This document shows positions 35,110 to 47,424 of a stretch of DNA of 64,000 nt, in pieces. A model generated the notes under the pieces. The model searched no databases, had not been told where the DNA came from, and worked only from the letters and a program-made list of their open reading frames with translations. The translations under genes were made by a program, and so were the position numbers. The stretch lies in contig NW_017189885.1 in NCBI RefSeq assembly GCF_001704415.2, forward strand, positions 62,001 to 126,000. Reading direction: 5' to 3'. Each line of letters opens with the position of its first letter. Position 1 is the stretch's first letter. This DNA is from Capra hircus. Taxonomy: Eukaryota; Chordata; Mammalia; Artiodactyla; Bovidae.

Positions 35110-36722
35110 TTTGTCAATTCTAAGCCAGAGTCCACCCAAACCTATCTCCATTGAGTCAGTGATGCCATCCAACCACCTCATCCTGTCGTTCCCTTCTCCT
35201 CCCACCCTCAATCTTTCCCAGCATCAGGGTCTTTACCAATGAGTCAGCTCTTCACATCAGGTGGCCAAAGTATTGGGAGTTTCAGCTTCAATATCAGTCC
35301 TTCCAGTGAACAACCAGGACTTACCTTCTTTAGGATGGACTGGTTGGATCTCCCTGCAGTCCAAGGGACCCTCAAGAGTCTTCTCCAACACCACAGTTCA
35401 AAAGCATCAATTCTTTGGATCTCAGCTGTCTTTATGGTCTGACTATCACATCCATACATGACTACAGGAAAAACCACATCCCTGACTAGACAGGCCTTGT
35501 TGGCAAATAGGCTTTTTAACATGCTATCTAGGTTGGTCATAAGTTTCCTTCCAAGGAGTAAATGTCTTTTAGTTTTATGGCCACAGTCCCCATCTGCAGT
35601 GATTGTGGAGCCCCAAAATATAAAGTCTGCCACTGTTTTCACCGTTTCCCCACCTATTTGATGGGACTGGATGCCATGATCTTAGTGTTCTTAATGTTGT
35701 GCTTTAAGCCAACTTTTTTACTCTCCTCTTTCACTTTCATCAAGAGATTCTTTAGTTCTTTTTAGCTTTCTGTCATAAGGGTGGTGTCATCTGCATATCT
35801 AAGGTTACTGATATTCCTCCTGGTAATCTTGATTACAGCTGTGTTTCATCCAGCCCAGCGTTTTTCATGATGTACTCTGTATATAAGTTAAATAAGCAGG
35901 GTGACAATATACAACCTTGATGTAATCCTTTTCCTATGTGGAACCAGTCTGCTATTCTATGTCCAGTTCTAACTGTTGCTTCTTGACCTACAAAGAGATT
36001 TCCCAAGAGGCAGGTCAGGTGGTCTGGTATTCCCATCTCTTTCAGAATTTTCCACAGTTTACTGTGATCCACACAAATGCTTTGGCATAGTAAATACAAC
36101 AGAAATAGATGTTTTTCTGGAAATCTGCTTTTTCAATGATCTAGCAGATGTTGTCAACTTGAGCTCTGGTTCCTCTGCGTCTTCTAAAACCAGCTGTATA
36201 ATCACAAGGTATTTGATTTAGGTCATAACTGCATGGTCCAGTGGTTTCCCCTGCTTTCAATTTAAATCTGAATTTGGCAATAAGGAATTCATGATCCAAG
36301 CCACAGTCACCTCCCAGTCCTGTTTTTACTAACTGCATAGAACTTCTCCATCTTTGCCTGCAAAGAATATAATCAATCTGATTTCAGTATTGACCATCTG
36401 GTGATGTCCATGTGTAAGAGTCTTCTCTTGTGTTGTTGGAAGAGAGTGATTGCTATGACCAGTGTGTTCTCTTCGCAAAACTGTATTAGCCTTTGCCCTG
36501 TTTCATTCTGTAATCCAAGGCCAACACCTGTTATTCCAGGTGTTTCTTGACTTCCTACTTTTGCATTCCAGTCCCCTATAATGAAAAAAACATCTATTTT
36601 AGGTGTTAGTTATAAAAAGTCTTGTAGGCCTTCACAGAACTGTTCAACTTCAGCTTCTTCATCATTATTGGTCAGGACATAAACTTGGATTACCATGTTA
36701 TTGAATGGTTTGCCTTGGAAAC
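35110..36722 (-). mobile_element. BovB LINE, minus strand, about 1.6 kb
   Basis: Inverted BovB that lacks the extreme 3' tail and runs through the RT into the endonuclease domain (TTTGCATTCCAGTCCCCTAT near 36560 is the inverted Gly-Asp-Trp-Asn segment). Minus frames 35244-35642 and 35833-36099 are the best-preserved ORF pieces. It abuts the older piece, giving tandem minus-strand copies. Confidence 0.88.
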
Positions 36723-38260
36723 AAACCAACTGCATCAAGCAAGTACTGCATCTGACTCTTTTGTTGACACACCAGGTTAGTCACCCATTTGTAAATACTG
36801 GAATCTGGGAATGAACATACTGTTTGCAAGCTCACAGTCCTACCGCCTAGATTTACTATAAAACTGTCCCAATATCTCCTCAGGGGTGCAGCCTGCAGCT
36901 CCAACTGTTTCAGATCATTATTCATCTGATCCAGGCACCACCTTCTAAGTTACCCTACATAAACTTACCCACTGATGATTTTTCATGCTTCTCAGTTCAG
37001 TAGGCACTTTAGTTCCCCCTATTCTCCATCAAATGTATTCCCGCCTAACAGCAGTAAACATAGTTTTTAAGTGCACATAGAACATAAAAAATTTATCAAA
37101 TTCTAGACCATGATGAACAAAATTCACAATTAAAACTCAGAAAATGTACTTTCTTGGGCTACAAAGAAATGAACTGAGAAACCAGTAAAAGAAAAGTACC
37201 TGAAAAAAACTCAGCCATGTGGTATCTAATCTAATACTGCTGAACACTCATTGATAAAAGTTTCAAAGGAAAAATTTTTATAAAAACTAAATATGAAAAC
37301 AGTATGTTTTGCATCTGTGGGATCCAAGTAAAGTAGAATATAGAGGAAAATTTATAATACTAAATGGTTGTGTTAGAAAAAAATAAAAAATTAAGCTTCC
37401 ACCTGAAGAGAACAGTCACTTAGATTCAGAGAAAGGAAATGGACCAAAGAAAAATTTTTTTTAGTGCAGAGATCAATATTCAAAAAGGAAAATAGAGGAA
37501 AAACGCTGGTCATTTGATAAGACAAATTCATAAACCCCTAGTTTAGCTGAGTACGGGTGGAAAAGGGTAGAAATTTAAAATTAAACATGTTGTAACACTA
37601 AAGACTCAAACGTAGTATGAAGATAATGGCTCTCACAAATAATTTTTGTCAACAAACCCACAAATTACATGAAATGAATAAATTTCTGGACACAAATTAC
37701 CAAAACTTCCTCATGAAGAGCTTATACTTAAGAAAGCAACTTAAGTTGAAGGTTAAAACATTTCCATAAGTGCAAAAAATAAAGAGCTTTTATGGCTTTA
37801 AGTAAATTCTTCCACTCACTTCAGCAAAAAATACTATCAATTCTGCACAAATTCATCAATCCCAAAATACTGCTAAGGGAATACACCTTCAGTTCATTCT
37901 AAGTCAGCATATCTAATTTTAAATTAACTGAACAAAATCATCATAATAAATAATAAAACCTCAATAAACTCCGCCCCAAATAAAAGCGGTCTAAATTTAG
38001 TCTAAGTACTTAATTTACAAATGATACTTCTGAACTCTTGGTACTTCACAATTCTACTAAACTACATTTAGTTTTCCATTCTACCAAAGCACTTTTTTCC
38101 AGGAAGAACTTCTTGCTTCCACTTTTTCCTCTCGCAGTACTAAAACCTAGTTTTAGACTCATATCATTTAAAAGTAAAGTAATAAAGAAGTCCTTCTTGG
38201 TAAAATTTTATTACCCTGGATGGCTCAGAATCTAATTATCACCACTGCTACCATTTGAAA
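36723..38260. other. Unique AT-rich DNA
   Basis: No gene. The first 240 bp are less AT-rich and could be an old LTR or other repeat I cannot name; the rest shows nothing. Confidence 0.45.
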
Positions 38261-38261
38261 A

Positions 38262-38375
38262 AAAGAAGTGGCAACCATCTTCGGTATTCTTACCTGGGAA
38301 ATTTCATGGACAGAGGAGCCTGGCGGGCTATAGTCCATGGGGCTGCAAAGAGGTGGACATGACCTACACTTTCAA
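38262..38375 (+). mobile_element. Bov-A SINE 3' fragment
   Basis: Bov-A body (TATTCTTACCTGGGAAATTT, GGAGCCTGGCGGGCTATAGT) and end (GGACATGACCTACACTTTC). The tRNA head is missing. Confidence 0.85.
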
Positions 38376-39478
38376 TTTCATGCTACCATTACCAGCAGAA
38401 ATATCCTTTGTCTATTATTACTTCCTTTTACTTAGTTCTTTGTGTTTGGGTCCTCTGCATGTTACCTGTATCAGCCCTGAAAGTTGGTGCTACTTATGTC
38501 AGAAACAGGCAAATGACACATTAGAAATCAACATCCCATGTATAATTTTCATCATTCATGACTTTCCAGAGAGAGCATTAAAGTAGAAACGTTAGGAAAA
38601 TCTATTTCAACTCCCCCCTCCATGATTATCCTTTGAAATTGCTCCTTCCAACTCACTTCATTTCTAAACACTGGACTGCATGATTTTGCTTTAATTATAG
38701 AATGAGCAGCAGACATTTTGATTCCTGTTTCAACTGCATGAGTTTCTCAGACAGAAATAATACATACAAAATTAAATTCAGAAGAATTATTGAAAGATTA
38801 TTTCTAAAAGTTTTGCATATTCTCCCAATGATCTTACTGGGCTAAGTACTACTTTAAATACTGGGCACATGATCTATATAGCATGTCTGCAATTTGTTCG
38901 TAAAAAAAAAAAAATCACAAGCTATGTCCTAGTTATGATGTAGAAACCAAACTTAAAAGTGTTTGTTCATTATAGTCTGTGCTCACTCAAATTTAAGTAT
39001 TCTCTGATCTTTTATGGAAATAAAAGTTGTAAAATCTCCTAAATGTTTTACTTCTGACTACAATTACAGTTGAAACCAAAGGGCCAAAGTTATGCTAGGT
39101 AGATACGAATCAAAACTATGCTGATACAACCATACTAACAGCAAATAAGTCTTACTAGCCAAAAACAGTATTACAGACATTCATTTCCTTAGTTAAATGA
39201 TACACAGTCTACTTTACCTAATCTTACTCTCAATATATATAAAGCAAAGACAGATGACCGAAACAAGGAAACTGAGACTCCTCCCTCATAGAAGGAAATC
39301 TTGTAACTAGCATTAACATAAAAAGCAAGTAAAGTATGAAAACAGTAATAAAATGAGCAGAGGAAAAAGACTCTGAAAAAATGAATATCTCTTGAAAAAG
39401 ATTTAGGAAGTTCCATCTTGATACCATGGCACCCACAACTGGAAAATGTAGCTTCCAAAAGAGATGTGTAATGTCACA
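38376..39478. other. Unique AT-rich DNA
   Basis: No gene or recognised repeat apart from a 13-A run at about 38904. Confidence 0.5.
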
Positions 39479-39615
39479 GTTAAGGGTATAAACTCTGAAT
39501 CCAGATAATTTAGATTTGAATTCTAATTCTGCTACTTATTAGCTGCAAGGCTTGGAAAACTTTCTTAGCTTCCTTATGCCTCAGTTTCTTCAACAGTAAA
39601 ATGGGGTAACAGTGC
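39479..39615 (+). mobile_element. MIR SINE (ancient mammalian repeat)
   Basis: Matches the MIR core: GCTACTTATTAGCTG, then TATGCCTCAGTTTCTTCAAC and AGTAAAATGGGGTAACAGT. It predates the ruminant repeats, so this stretch is old, conserved-position DNA. Confidence 0.85.
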
Positions 39616-40389
39616 CCAGGCTCAATGGAATTTTCTAACAAACTGCTATACATAAAGAATAGAACAGAACAAGCAAAGTACACAATAAAAGTGTAAGTTT
39701 TTTCTTATAGGCAAAGGTTAGTTTATAGGAATTGCTAAAATGAATTAAATCCCTTTTGGACTTTTACCAGCTTCATGACGCTACTGAAATCATGTACAGA
39801 ACTTTAAACCTGTAGATAAACCTGTTCTTGACCTTAAATTTATGACCCATATGCCTCATCAGCTTAAATGTTAATATCGCCTTTATATTTCTTTAAAAAC
39901 AACATATTCAATACTGTAATACATTTAAGTCTCCCAGCCTACTGTATCTCAAATTATTAGTTTTTAAATATGATTGGCTTAAGTCAATTTAAAATGTATC
40001 TGGGCTAAGGAAACATCATTATTTGCAAACTGCTTACATCATCAGCTCTGTGTCTTCTGCAAGTTCTAATTTTTTTCAAATGTGAATTAAAATCATGAAT
40101 ATGCCAATTTTAACAATTATTACTCATAATGAATTTTTTCACACCATAAGGTAAATGAGATCTTACTTCTTGACTAGACTGAACTTATGCCCCTTGCTGT
40201 GGGAATGCTGAGTCTTAACCACTAGACCATGGAAGCCCTTCTAGTGAGTATTTTAAGGAAGAAGGAAAAAGTGTGTGTGTGTGTGGGGGGGATGTGTGCA
40301 GGGTTGGGGGGACGGCGGGGGGGAAGAGAGAAACATGCTATTTGAAAAAAAAGGAAAAAAACGCTAGTAATTAGAATCCATATTATGCT
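39616..40389. other. Unique DNA with a short CHR remnant and a G-rich tract
   Basis: Mostly AT-rich with no gene. 40175-40240 resembles an inverted CHR SINE head (TGAGTCTTAACCACTAGACCA). A (GT)n-G-rich tract is at 40272-40323. Confidence 0.5.
40272..40323 (+). repeat. GT/G-rich simple repeat
   Basis: A (GT)6-7 run is followed by several runs of 4-7 G within about 35 bases. It could form a G-quadruplex on the plus strand, that is, the non-template strand for plus-strand transcription. Confidence 0.75.
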
Positions 40390-40652
40390 ATGTTATGCTA
40401 TGCTAAGTCGGGTCAGTCGTGTCTGACTCTATGCAACCCCATAGACGGAAGCCCACCAGACTCCCCCGTCCCTGGGATTCTCCAGGCAAGAACACTGGAG
40501 TGGGTTGCCATTTCCTTCTCCAGTGCATGAAAGTGAAAAGTGAAAGGGAAGTTGTGCAGTCATGTCCAACTCTTGGCGACCCCATGGACTGCAAGCCTAC
40601 CAGGCCCCTCCATCCATGGAATTTTCCAGGTAAGAGTACTGGAGTAGGGTGA
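40390..40652 (-). mobile_element. Bov-A2 SINE, minus strand
   Basis: Two inverted Bov-A monomers (CAGTCGTGTCTGACTCTATG and CAGTCATGTCCAACTCTTGG). It is preceded by TATGCTA repeats at 40384-40403 that may include the target site. Confidence 0.92.
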
Positions 40653-40782
40653 GGCATATGGGTCATATGGGTCAAACAACTGGGGTAAAACATAAAATTG
40701 GCTTAAGCTTCCTGTGTTTCAGTCTAGGAAAATAGTAAGGGGTGAGAAAGGTCTGTCCATGTAATTAATCCCTTATGCTCTA

Positions 40783-40990
40783 AGTGTTACTCGCTCAGTC
40801 ACATCTGACTCTGTGATCCCATAAGACTATATAGCCTACCAGCTTTTCTTTTGCATGGGAATCTCCATGCAAAAGCACTGGAGTGGATTGCTATTCCCTT
40901 CTCTAGGGGATCTTCCCCAACCAGGGATCAAACCTGAGTTTCTTGTACTGCAGGCAGATTTTTTACTATCTAAGTCACCAGGGAATCCCC
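40783..40990 (-). mobile_element. Bov-tA SINE, minus strand
   Basis: Inverted BovB-like end (GTTACTCGCTCAGTCACATC), Bov-A body and tRNA head ending AAGTCACCAGGGAATCCCC. It lies between the poly(A) site of EIF2S3 and the Bov-A2 copy. Confidence 0.92.
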
Positions 40991-41154
40991 TAGTTTAAGG
41001 GACAATTCAATTTGAACCTATTAATTCTCACTCTACATTTTAAAAAGAAGGTGACAAAATATGGGATTAAAAAGAAATCTGGTTTTGAAGGAGACTACGT
41101 CTGCAGGTTTTGAATGGTGTGACAGCCCCCAGAAATACTCAAAGGCAAATCATG

Positions 41155-41494
41155 AAAAACTAAGAGAAAAACTTTATTTCAAACAGGTTCAGTGGTATGT
41201 GTACACTAGCAAAAGCTGGTTGTAACAGCAACTTCATTTGAAACCTGAACTGATGCACAAAAGTGACATTGCTAAAATGTGGGTTGAACCCATCAACATG
41301 CTAATTCTGACATTTATCATAAACCCTATTATTTACTTTAGAATAAAAACTAATTTCCATTAGAAAAAAATGAAAACTTTAACAGCTCTATTAGTGAAAT
41401 GAAATATATTTGCTGGTACTGCTTTGAAATTCTACCACTAGCTTGTTAAGAGAAATTCTGACTTCATCCAAATATATTATTTAACTGATAATCT
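41155..41494 (-). other. EIF2S3: EIF2S3 3' UTR
   Basis: Follows the stop codon at 41495-41497 on the minus strand. It is about 340 nt, AT-rich, without a recognised repeat, and ends shortly after an AATAAA. The exact cleavage point is estimated from the signal. Confidence 0.8.
41173..41178 (-). terminator. EIF2S3: EIF2S3 poly(A) signal AATAAA
   Basis: TTTATT on plus reads AATAAA on minus, followed downstream by the T-rich GTTTTTCTCTTAGTTTTTC. Position about 320 nt after the stop codon fits a 3' UTR end. Confidence 0.85.
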
Positions 41495-41558
41495 TCATTC
41501 ATCATCTACTGTTGGCTTGATGGTTACTCCTCTTCTTATCTGACCCCAACCAATTAAA
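41495..41558 (-). CDS. EIF2S3: eIF2 gamma (EIF2S3), last coding exon
   Basis: eIF2 gamma is the GTP-binding core subunit of eIF2, which carries initiator Met-tRNA to the 40S ribosome in the cytoplasm. This exon encodes the last 20 residues, from Leu-Ile-Gly-Trp-Gly to Thr-Val-Asp-Asp-Glu, the end of beta-barrel domain III. The acceptor is a T-rich tract ending TTTGCAG. The first base completes the Arg codon left open by the previous exon (CG + T), so phase is exact. The stop is TGA at 41495-41497. The human X protein ends in Asp-Asp-Asp as I recall it; the final Glu here is a difference that could mark a Y copy or a species change. The gene is intact where visible. Confidence 0.95.
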
Positions 41559-42899
41559 CTGCAAAGTGAAAAATAAAAGAAATTATGAATTTTAAGTTCA
41601 TTTCATTAGCATAAGTATAAAATTTTGACAAAACTGTTGTTACTACATTTTCCTCTAAATTCAAAATTGCTGTTCTATGAAGAATAGTCTGTATGTTACC
41701 TTGTTAGAATCCCAGAGCCTCATATATGGATTTTGGCCACCACAAATGACAAGAAAAGTAAACAAGAATTTGCTATAACACATATACTAACGTCTCTCTA
41801 AAAACAAAAAAACTACCCTTTCAGAATTAGGAAACAGGAGCACTTCAGGTCCCCCAAGGTATAATGTCCCAAGACAAAAAAAAAAAAAAAAAAAAACCAC
41901 ACACACACACACACACCAACTTATTTAAAAAGAAAAGAAGTCATTACCAATTTTTCCCTTAAAAAATGTGTCTTTTATAGCACCTCAAAGGAATATAATA
42001 GCTTTAAAGGAAAATAAATGAAGAGAAAAAGGTGAAGAACTAGAATAGACAGTCTATAAACAGATTATTCTCAATAGCACAGTCAAACACCACACTGGAC
42101 TGATGACTAAAGTTTTCCTTCTAAAAGAAAACCACCTAAATATGAATAAAAAATACAGTTCTAAAGAATATAAAAGAAAAAGAAAGTTAGTAAAAATGGG
42201 TGATACAGGTTCCAGATATAGAACATCAAGTAAGTAACATTCTGACCAAAACAGCAGCTAAGGATAAACTAACAAAACAAAGCTACAGTTACAAAAGAAA
42301 ACACTTTCGTGGCATTTTTGCTCACCCAGTACCTTATAGCCAAGTAGAATCCAATCAATCCACAGTTCCCCTCATGAGACAGAAGGAAACTAACAGCATT
42401 TGTTTTCAAAGGTCTGTCCTGTTTCAGGGCTGCTCAAGAGACTAGTTTCTGCCTTGTTGGACTTGGAATACCTGCAGAACTCTGGCATAGTTGTACTATG
42501 ATGTTAAAGATGCCTGAAAGCAGTTGTGTGAGACCAGGTAAATAAAAGTGTCAGAAAGAGTGTAGGTTAAAGGTGCCTGAGGGATTAAGGAATATGAGCA
42601 AAGGAATATAATAAAATGGGGGTCACAGAAGAAGCAAGAGTGAGACTCAGGGATATTAAGACATAAAAAGTTGCGTACATAGACAAATCAGACAAAAGAA
42701 TACAGCTCCAGGGAAGATGAAGCTTAGATACTAGGTTGATGTTTTCTTTCTGAAGTTTTTCAAGACTAGAAGAAATGCCTGTTTTTATGTTTTTTTCTTT
42801 TCTTCAAATGCCTAATCTTAAATAAAACAAGGCATATAAATATACGGGGAAGCAAGATCACAGTCCATGTAAGAGAACAAAATAAAAGCCAAGATACTA
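41559..42899 (-). other. EIF2S3: EIF2S3 last intron, acceptor-proximal unique part
   Basis: Intron sequence without recognised repeat other than the microsatellite. The whole intron spans 41559-55546, about 14 kb, most of it made of retroelements. Confidence 0.75.
41876..41916 (+). repeat. Poly(A) and (CA)n microsatellite
   Basis: About 21 A residues are followed directly by CC and nine or ten CA units. It lies in the last EIF2S3 intron and is likely length-polymorphic. Confidence 0.95.
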
Positions 42900-44220
42900 A
42901 ATGCAGAGGCCCTGGACTTACTTGAGAAGGACTTTGAAGCAAATGTCTTACATAGTTTCAAAGAGCTAAAGGAGAAACATAGACCCAAAAATCATTAGCA
43001 ACATCATACATCAATAAAATTAGACTTTACACATAGAGAATTTCTAATACAAAACAAATTATAAAAAGTATTTCCAAAACAAGAAATGAATAGAAAACTA
43101 TATTCAAGTTCTAAAGCCAGAAAATGCAAGGACAACTGGGAAACTCACTAGACTAATAAATCAGCAGATTCGAACAGTATCAGCAAGGATGAACAAATCT
43201 TGAAAACAGGTAATCTAAATTACTGACATTGAGAAGAAAAAGAAAACACAAAAAAGTAACATCAACTAAATAACCTAAAATACATCACTAGAATCATAAT
43301 TATGAGAGTCCCAGAAAGGAAGAGATGAACAGTTTATCTGAAGAACTAATGACTGGAACAATACATGAATATATATAAGAAGCTCAACAATTTCCAACTA
43401 GGAAAACCCAAACAGATAACAAGACAAACTATGATCTAACCATCCAAGGCAAAGACAAACATAAAATGTTAGAACAGCAAGAAGAAACAGTCAGTACATA
43501 ATAACAAATGTTCTACAAGATTATCTCTGAGTTTCTTAGCAGATATCTTGCAGGCCAAAGGACAATAGGATGATACACTCAAAGTATTAAAGCAAAAAAA
43601 CTACCAAGCAAGAATGCTAACTTTAAAAATACTTTCAATATTAAGAAATGAAGGTTTTTCACAGATAAAATTCTTGAATTCATTCTCAGTATACTTAGTT
43701 TTTAAATAAATGCTAAAGGAAATCCGTCAAGTTGAACTGAAAAGATAGTACATAGTAACAAAAGATCTCTGAAAACATACTGCTCCCCTGGTAAAGCAAA
43801 GAATACAGACAAAGAAAACTGCAATATTTAATTCTGGAGCACAGAATCTATATATTCAATATGTAAAAATTAATAATATACACCATATACAAAGATATAA
43901 TTTATCTATCATATCAACAACCATTAACTGTACAAACAGATCTTTAAAAGAGAGGGTGGCATGAATTGGGAGACTAGCAAAGAAAGATACACTACCATAC
44001 ATGAAATAGATAGCCAGTGGGTACTGGCTCTATGACTAGGGGAGCTCAAATCTGGTACTCTGTAACAACCGAGAAGGGTGGGTTGGGAGGGAGAATGGGA
44101 GAGAGTTTACTGAGGAAGGGGACATATTTTTATCTATGGCTGATTCACAGTGCTGTATGGCAGAAACCAGCGAAACACTATAAAAAATTATCTTCGAAAT
44201 AAATGAATTAAAAACAAGAA
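42900..44220 (+). mobile_element. Old L1, ORF1 part and 3' UTR
   Basis: ORF1-like sequence, mutated (ATCTTGCAGGCCAAAGGACA near 43547, TGCTAAAGGAAATCCGTCAA near 43711), then an L1 3' UTR from about 43935 (GGGAGACTAGCAAAG, ATGGCTGATTCACAGTGCTG) to an A-rich end. ORF2 is absent, so this is an internally deleted or composite copy, antisense to EIF2S3. Confidence 0.65.
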
Positions 44221-44229
44221 AAATGCGTG

Positions 44230-45745
44230 CTTTTGATGTTTACACCAGCTGCAATATAGAAGCAACCTAAGTGATTGTAGAAAAGGCAGAGGAACTAGAG
44301 ATCAAATTGGCAACATCCACTGGATCATCAAAAAAGCAAGACAATTCCAGAAAAACATCTATTTCTGCTTTGCTGACTATGCCAAAGCCTTTGACTGTGT
44401 GGATCACAATAACCTGTGGAAAATTCTGAAAGAGACAGGAATACCAGACCACCTGACCTGCCTCTTGAGAAACCTATATGCAAGTCAGGAAGCAACAGTT
44501 AGAACTGAACATGGAACAGACTGGTTCCAAAAAGGACAAGGAGTACGTCAAGGCTGTACATTGTCACCCTGCTTATTTAACTTATATACAGAGTACATTA
44601 TCAGAAACGCTGAGATGGAGGAAGCACAATCTGGAATCAAGATTGCCAGGAGAAATATCAATAACCTCAGATATGCAGATGACACCACCATTATGGCAGA
44701 AAGTGAAGAGGAACTAAAAAGCCTCTTGATGAAAGTGAAAGAGGAGAGTGAAAAAGTTGCCTTAAAGCTCAACATTCAGAAAACGAAGATCATGGCATCT
44801 GGTCCCATCACTTCATGGGAAATAGATGGGGAAACAGGGGAAACTGTCAGAGTTTATTGTTGGGGGCTCCAAAATCATTGCAGATGATGAGAGCAGCCAT
44901 GAAATTAAAAGATGCTTACTCCTTGGAAGAAAAGTTATGACCAACCTAGAGAGCATATTCAAAAGCAGTGACATTACTTTGCCAACAAAGGCCCATCTAG
45001 TCAAGGCTATGGTTTTTCCTGTAGTCATGTATGGATGTGAGAGTTGGGACTGTGAAGAAAGCTGAGCACCAAAGAACGGACGCTTTTGAACTGTGATGTT
45101 GGAGAAGACTCTTGAGAGTCCCTTGGACTGCAAGGAGATCCAACCAGTCCATTCTAAAGGAAATCAGTCCTGGGTGTTCTTTGAAAGGAATGACGCTAAA
45201 GCTGAAACTCCATTACTTTGGCTACTTCATGCAAAGAGTTGACTCACTGGAAAATACTCTGATGCTGGGAGGGATTGGGGGCAGGAGGAGAAGAGGATGA
45301 CAGAGGATGAGATGGCTGGATGGCATCACCAACTCAATGGACATCAGTTTGAGTGAGCTCCGGGAGTTGGTGATGGACAGGGAGGCCTGGTGTGCTGCGA
45401 TTCATGGGGTCACAAAGAGTTGGACATGACTGAGCGACTGAACTGAACTGAACTGAAGTGTCCATCAACAGATAAATAATAAGGAAGCTGTACTGTATAT
45501 ACATATAAACATATGGGAAAGGGGAAGGAGAGGGTGAGATGAATGGAGAGAGTAGCAAGAAAACATATACATATGAAAGAGAAAACAGATAGCCATTAGG
45601 ACAACCTAGAGAGGCAGGACAGGTGGGAAGTGAGAAGAGAGGTCCAAGACAGCAGCGACATGTATATACCTGTGGCTGATTCATGTTGATGTAAGGTAGA
45701 AACCAACACCACACAGTAATTATCCTCCAATTCAAAAAAAAACAG
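44230..45745 (+). mobile_element. L1 3' end interrupted by BovB
   Basis: L1 ORF2-end sequence (GCAATATAGAAGCAACCTAAGTG, 44251-44273) continues after the BovB as GTGTCCATCAACAG and runs through a 3' UTR to a short A-run at about 45736-45745. AAGTG occurs on both sides of the BovB (44269-44273 and 45456-45460). Confidence 0.85.
44274..45455 (+). mobile_element. BovB LINE, 1.2 kb, RT box intact
   Basis: 5'-truncated at the RT fingers. The frame 44399-44887 encodes RT palm sequence with an intact Tyr-Ala-Asp-Asp box (44672-44683) and Gly-Val-Arg-Gln-Gly. A frameshift then leads to the C-terminal domain at 44826-45065 and 45112-45300. It lacks the endonuclease and cannot move on its own. The tail is TGAACTGAACTGAACTG. 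Confidence 0.93.
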
Positions 45746-45883
45746 AGTAAGACATTCCATGTGATTTAAAATTAACCATATCATTTGGCATAAAATGTTC
45801 TAATGGTGTTATATGTAATTGCATAACAACAACAAAATACACAAATGAAAAATGATGGGTTACTTTTAAAAGAATTTAGGAAT

Positions 45884-45975
45884 AGGACTTCCCTGGTGAT
45901 CCAGCAGTTGAGACTCAGTGCTTTTACTGTTGCAGGTGCGGATTCAATCCCTAGTCAAGGAATTAAGGACCTCAC
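45884..45975 (+). mobile_element. CHR-type SINE head
   Basis: GGACTTCCCTGGTGATCCAG head and ATTCAATCCCTAGTCAAGGA body, cut at the point where the full-length L1 inserted. Confidence 0.85.
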
Positions 45976-47211
45976 AAAGAACATGGAAATAGGGTGGTCT
46001 AAAGAAGGCAGATGAACAGGATGGGAAGGCCACTTTCTCCCCCATAGATTCAACAAAAGAGATTATCTGACTGCTGACCAACTTCCACAAAACAACTTCT
46101 GAACGTTAGCAGAAGACACTAGGCACCCAGAAAGGCAGTCCATTAGCTTTGAAAAGAGGTAGGACAAAATATAAAACAGTTAGGGACAGAGACCAGGCCC
46201 AGGGAAGGGGTCATGAAAGAGGAGAAGCTTCCAAACACCAAGAAACCCTCTCACGGGCAGGTCTGTGGGGAGTTTGGCAATCTCAGAGGGCAACATATCC
46301 AGGAAGGAAAAAAAACATAGATTATGCTCCTAATCATTACTCCCAGTGGAGAAGTAGCCCAGACACTTGCATCTGCCACCAGCGAGTGGGGGCTGAACAA
46401 GGAAGCTTAGGATGCATGCTTAGGGTAATGCCCTGAGGACAATTTGAGAGAACTAACGTGAGGCAGCAACCCAAACTGAGGTACAGCCAGAGAGAGGGGG
46501 AAGAAAAAGAAACAGAGATAGAACTTTCTCCTGAAAAGCTCTAACCTGAGGTAGAGCCTGGCCTGTTCACAGAACATAGGATTGAGTGAATACCAGAGGA
46601 GAGCTAGCCAGCTGTGGACATGCCCATTCCCACGCTCGAGGCAGACACACAGGCTGGCAACAACCAAAGCCAGAAGGCAAGGGGCAATTGAGGGCCCATA
46701 GATGGCATGCTCCATAAAACCATGAGCAGGCTCCCATTTGCTAACCAACTCTTGGGATCCTGGACAGTTGACATATGCCAGGAGGATTGCAGCCAGAGAT
46801 CAACTCCCCAGAGAAGACACCTGAACACCTGAGAAGGCATTCTTGTTGTGCACCCAAGAAACCAAGTAGCTGGGACCGGGGAGGTGATCAAGATGCATCA
46901 CCCACCTGGGACAGTGCACTCGCCAAACACCAGGTCACCCGAGCTGCTCAGATCTGGAAGGGCACAAAATGCATGCCCAACTAAGTCTGTGCCTTTGTGG
47001 AGTACCCAAGAATCTGAACCTGAGTATCTTAGATCTGAGAAGGGCACACAACCCAGGGCCTACTTTGGACCGTTCCCCTACAGAGCAACCTGCAGCCTAA
47101 GCACTGCAGACAGGGAAAGTACACACATTGTGAGAGGGTCAAACCCAGTGTGGCCCATGTACTGCGAGCACTCCCCACACATTTAATTTTCATATTTGTA
47201 ACCTATTATGG

Positions 47212-47420
47212 CTTCCCTGGTGGCTCAGAGGTTAAAGCGTTTGCCCGCAATGCAGGAGACCTGGGTTTGATCCCTGGGTCGGGAAGATCCCCTGGAGAAG
47301 GAAATGGCAACCCACTCCAGTACTCTTGCCTGGAGAATCCCATGGATAGAGGAGCCTGGTGGGCTACAGTCCATGGGGTCACAAAGAGTTGGACACGACT
47401 GAGCGACTTCACTGTCTTTC
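47212..47420 (+). mobile_element. Bov-tA SINE in the L1 5' UTR
   Basis: Near-consensus copy: GGCTTCCCTGGTGGCTCAGA head, GGTTTGATCCCTGGGTCGGG, and end GGACACGACTGAGCGACTTC. Low divergence suggests one of the younger insertions here. Confidence 0.95.
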
Positions 47421-47424
47421 ACAT

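Noticed and set aside
40384..40403. Short TATGCTA repeats resembling a small repeat array
   Set aside because: Only two to three imperfect units at a SINE boundary, explained by SINE target-site sequence. No CRISPR-like array exists in the window.
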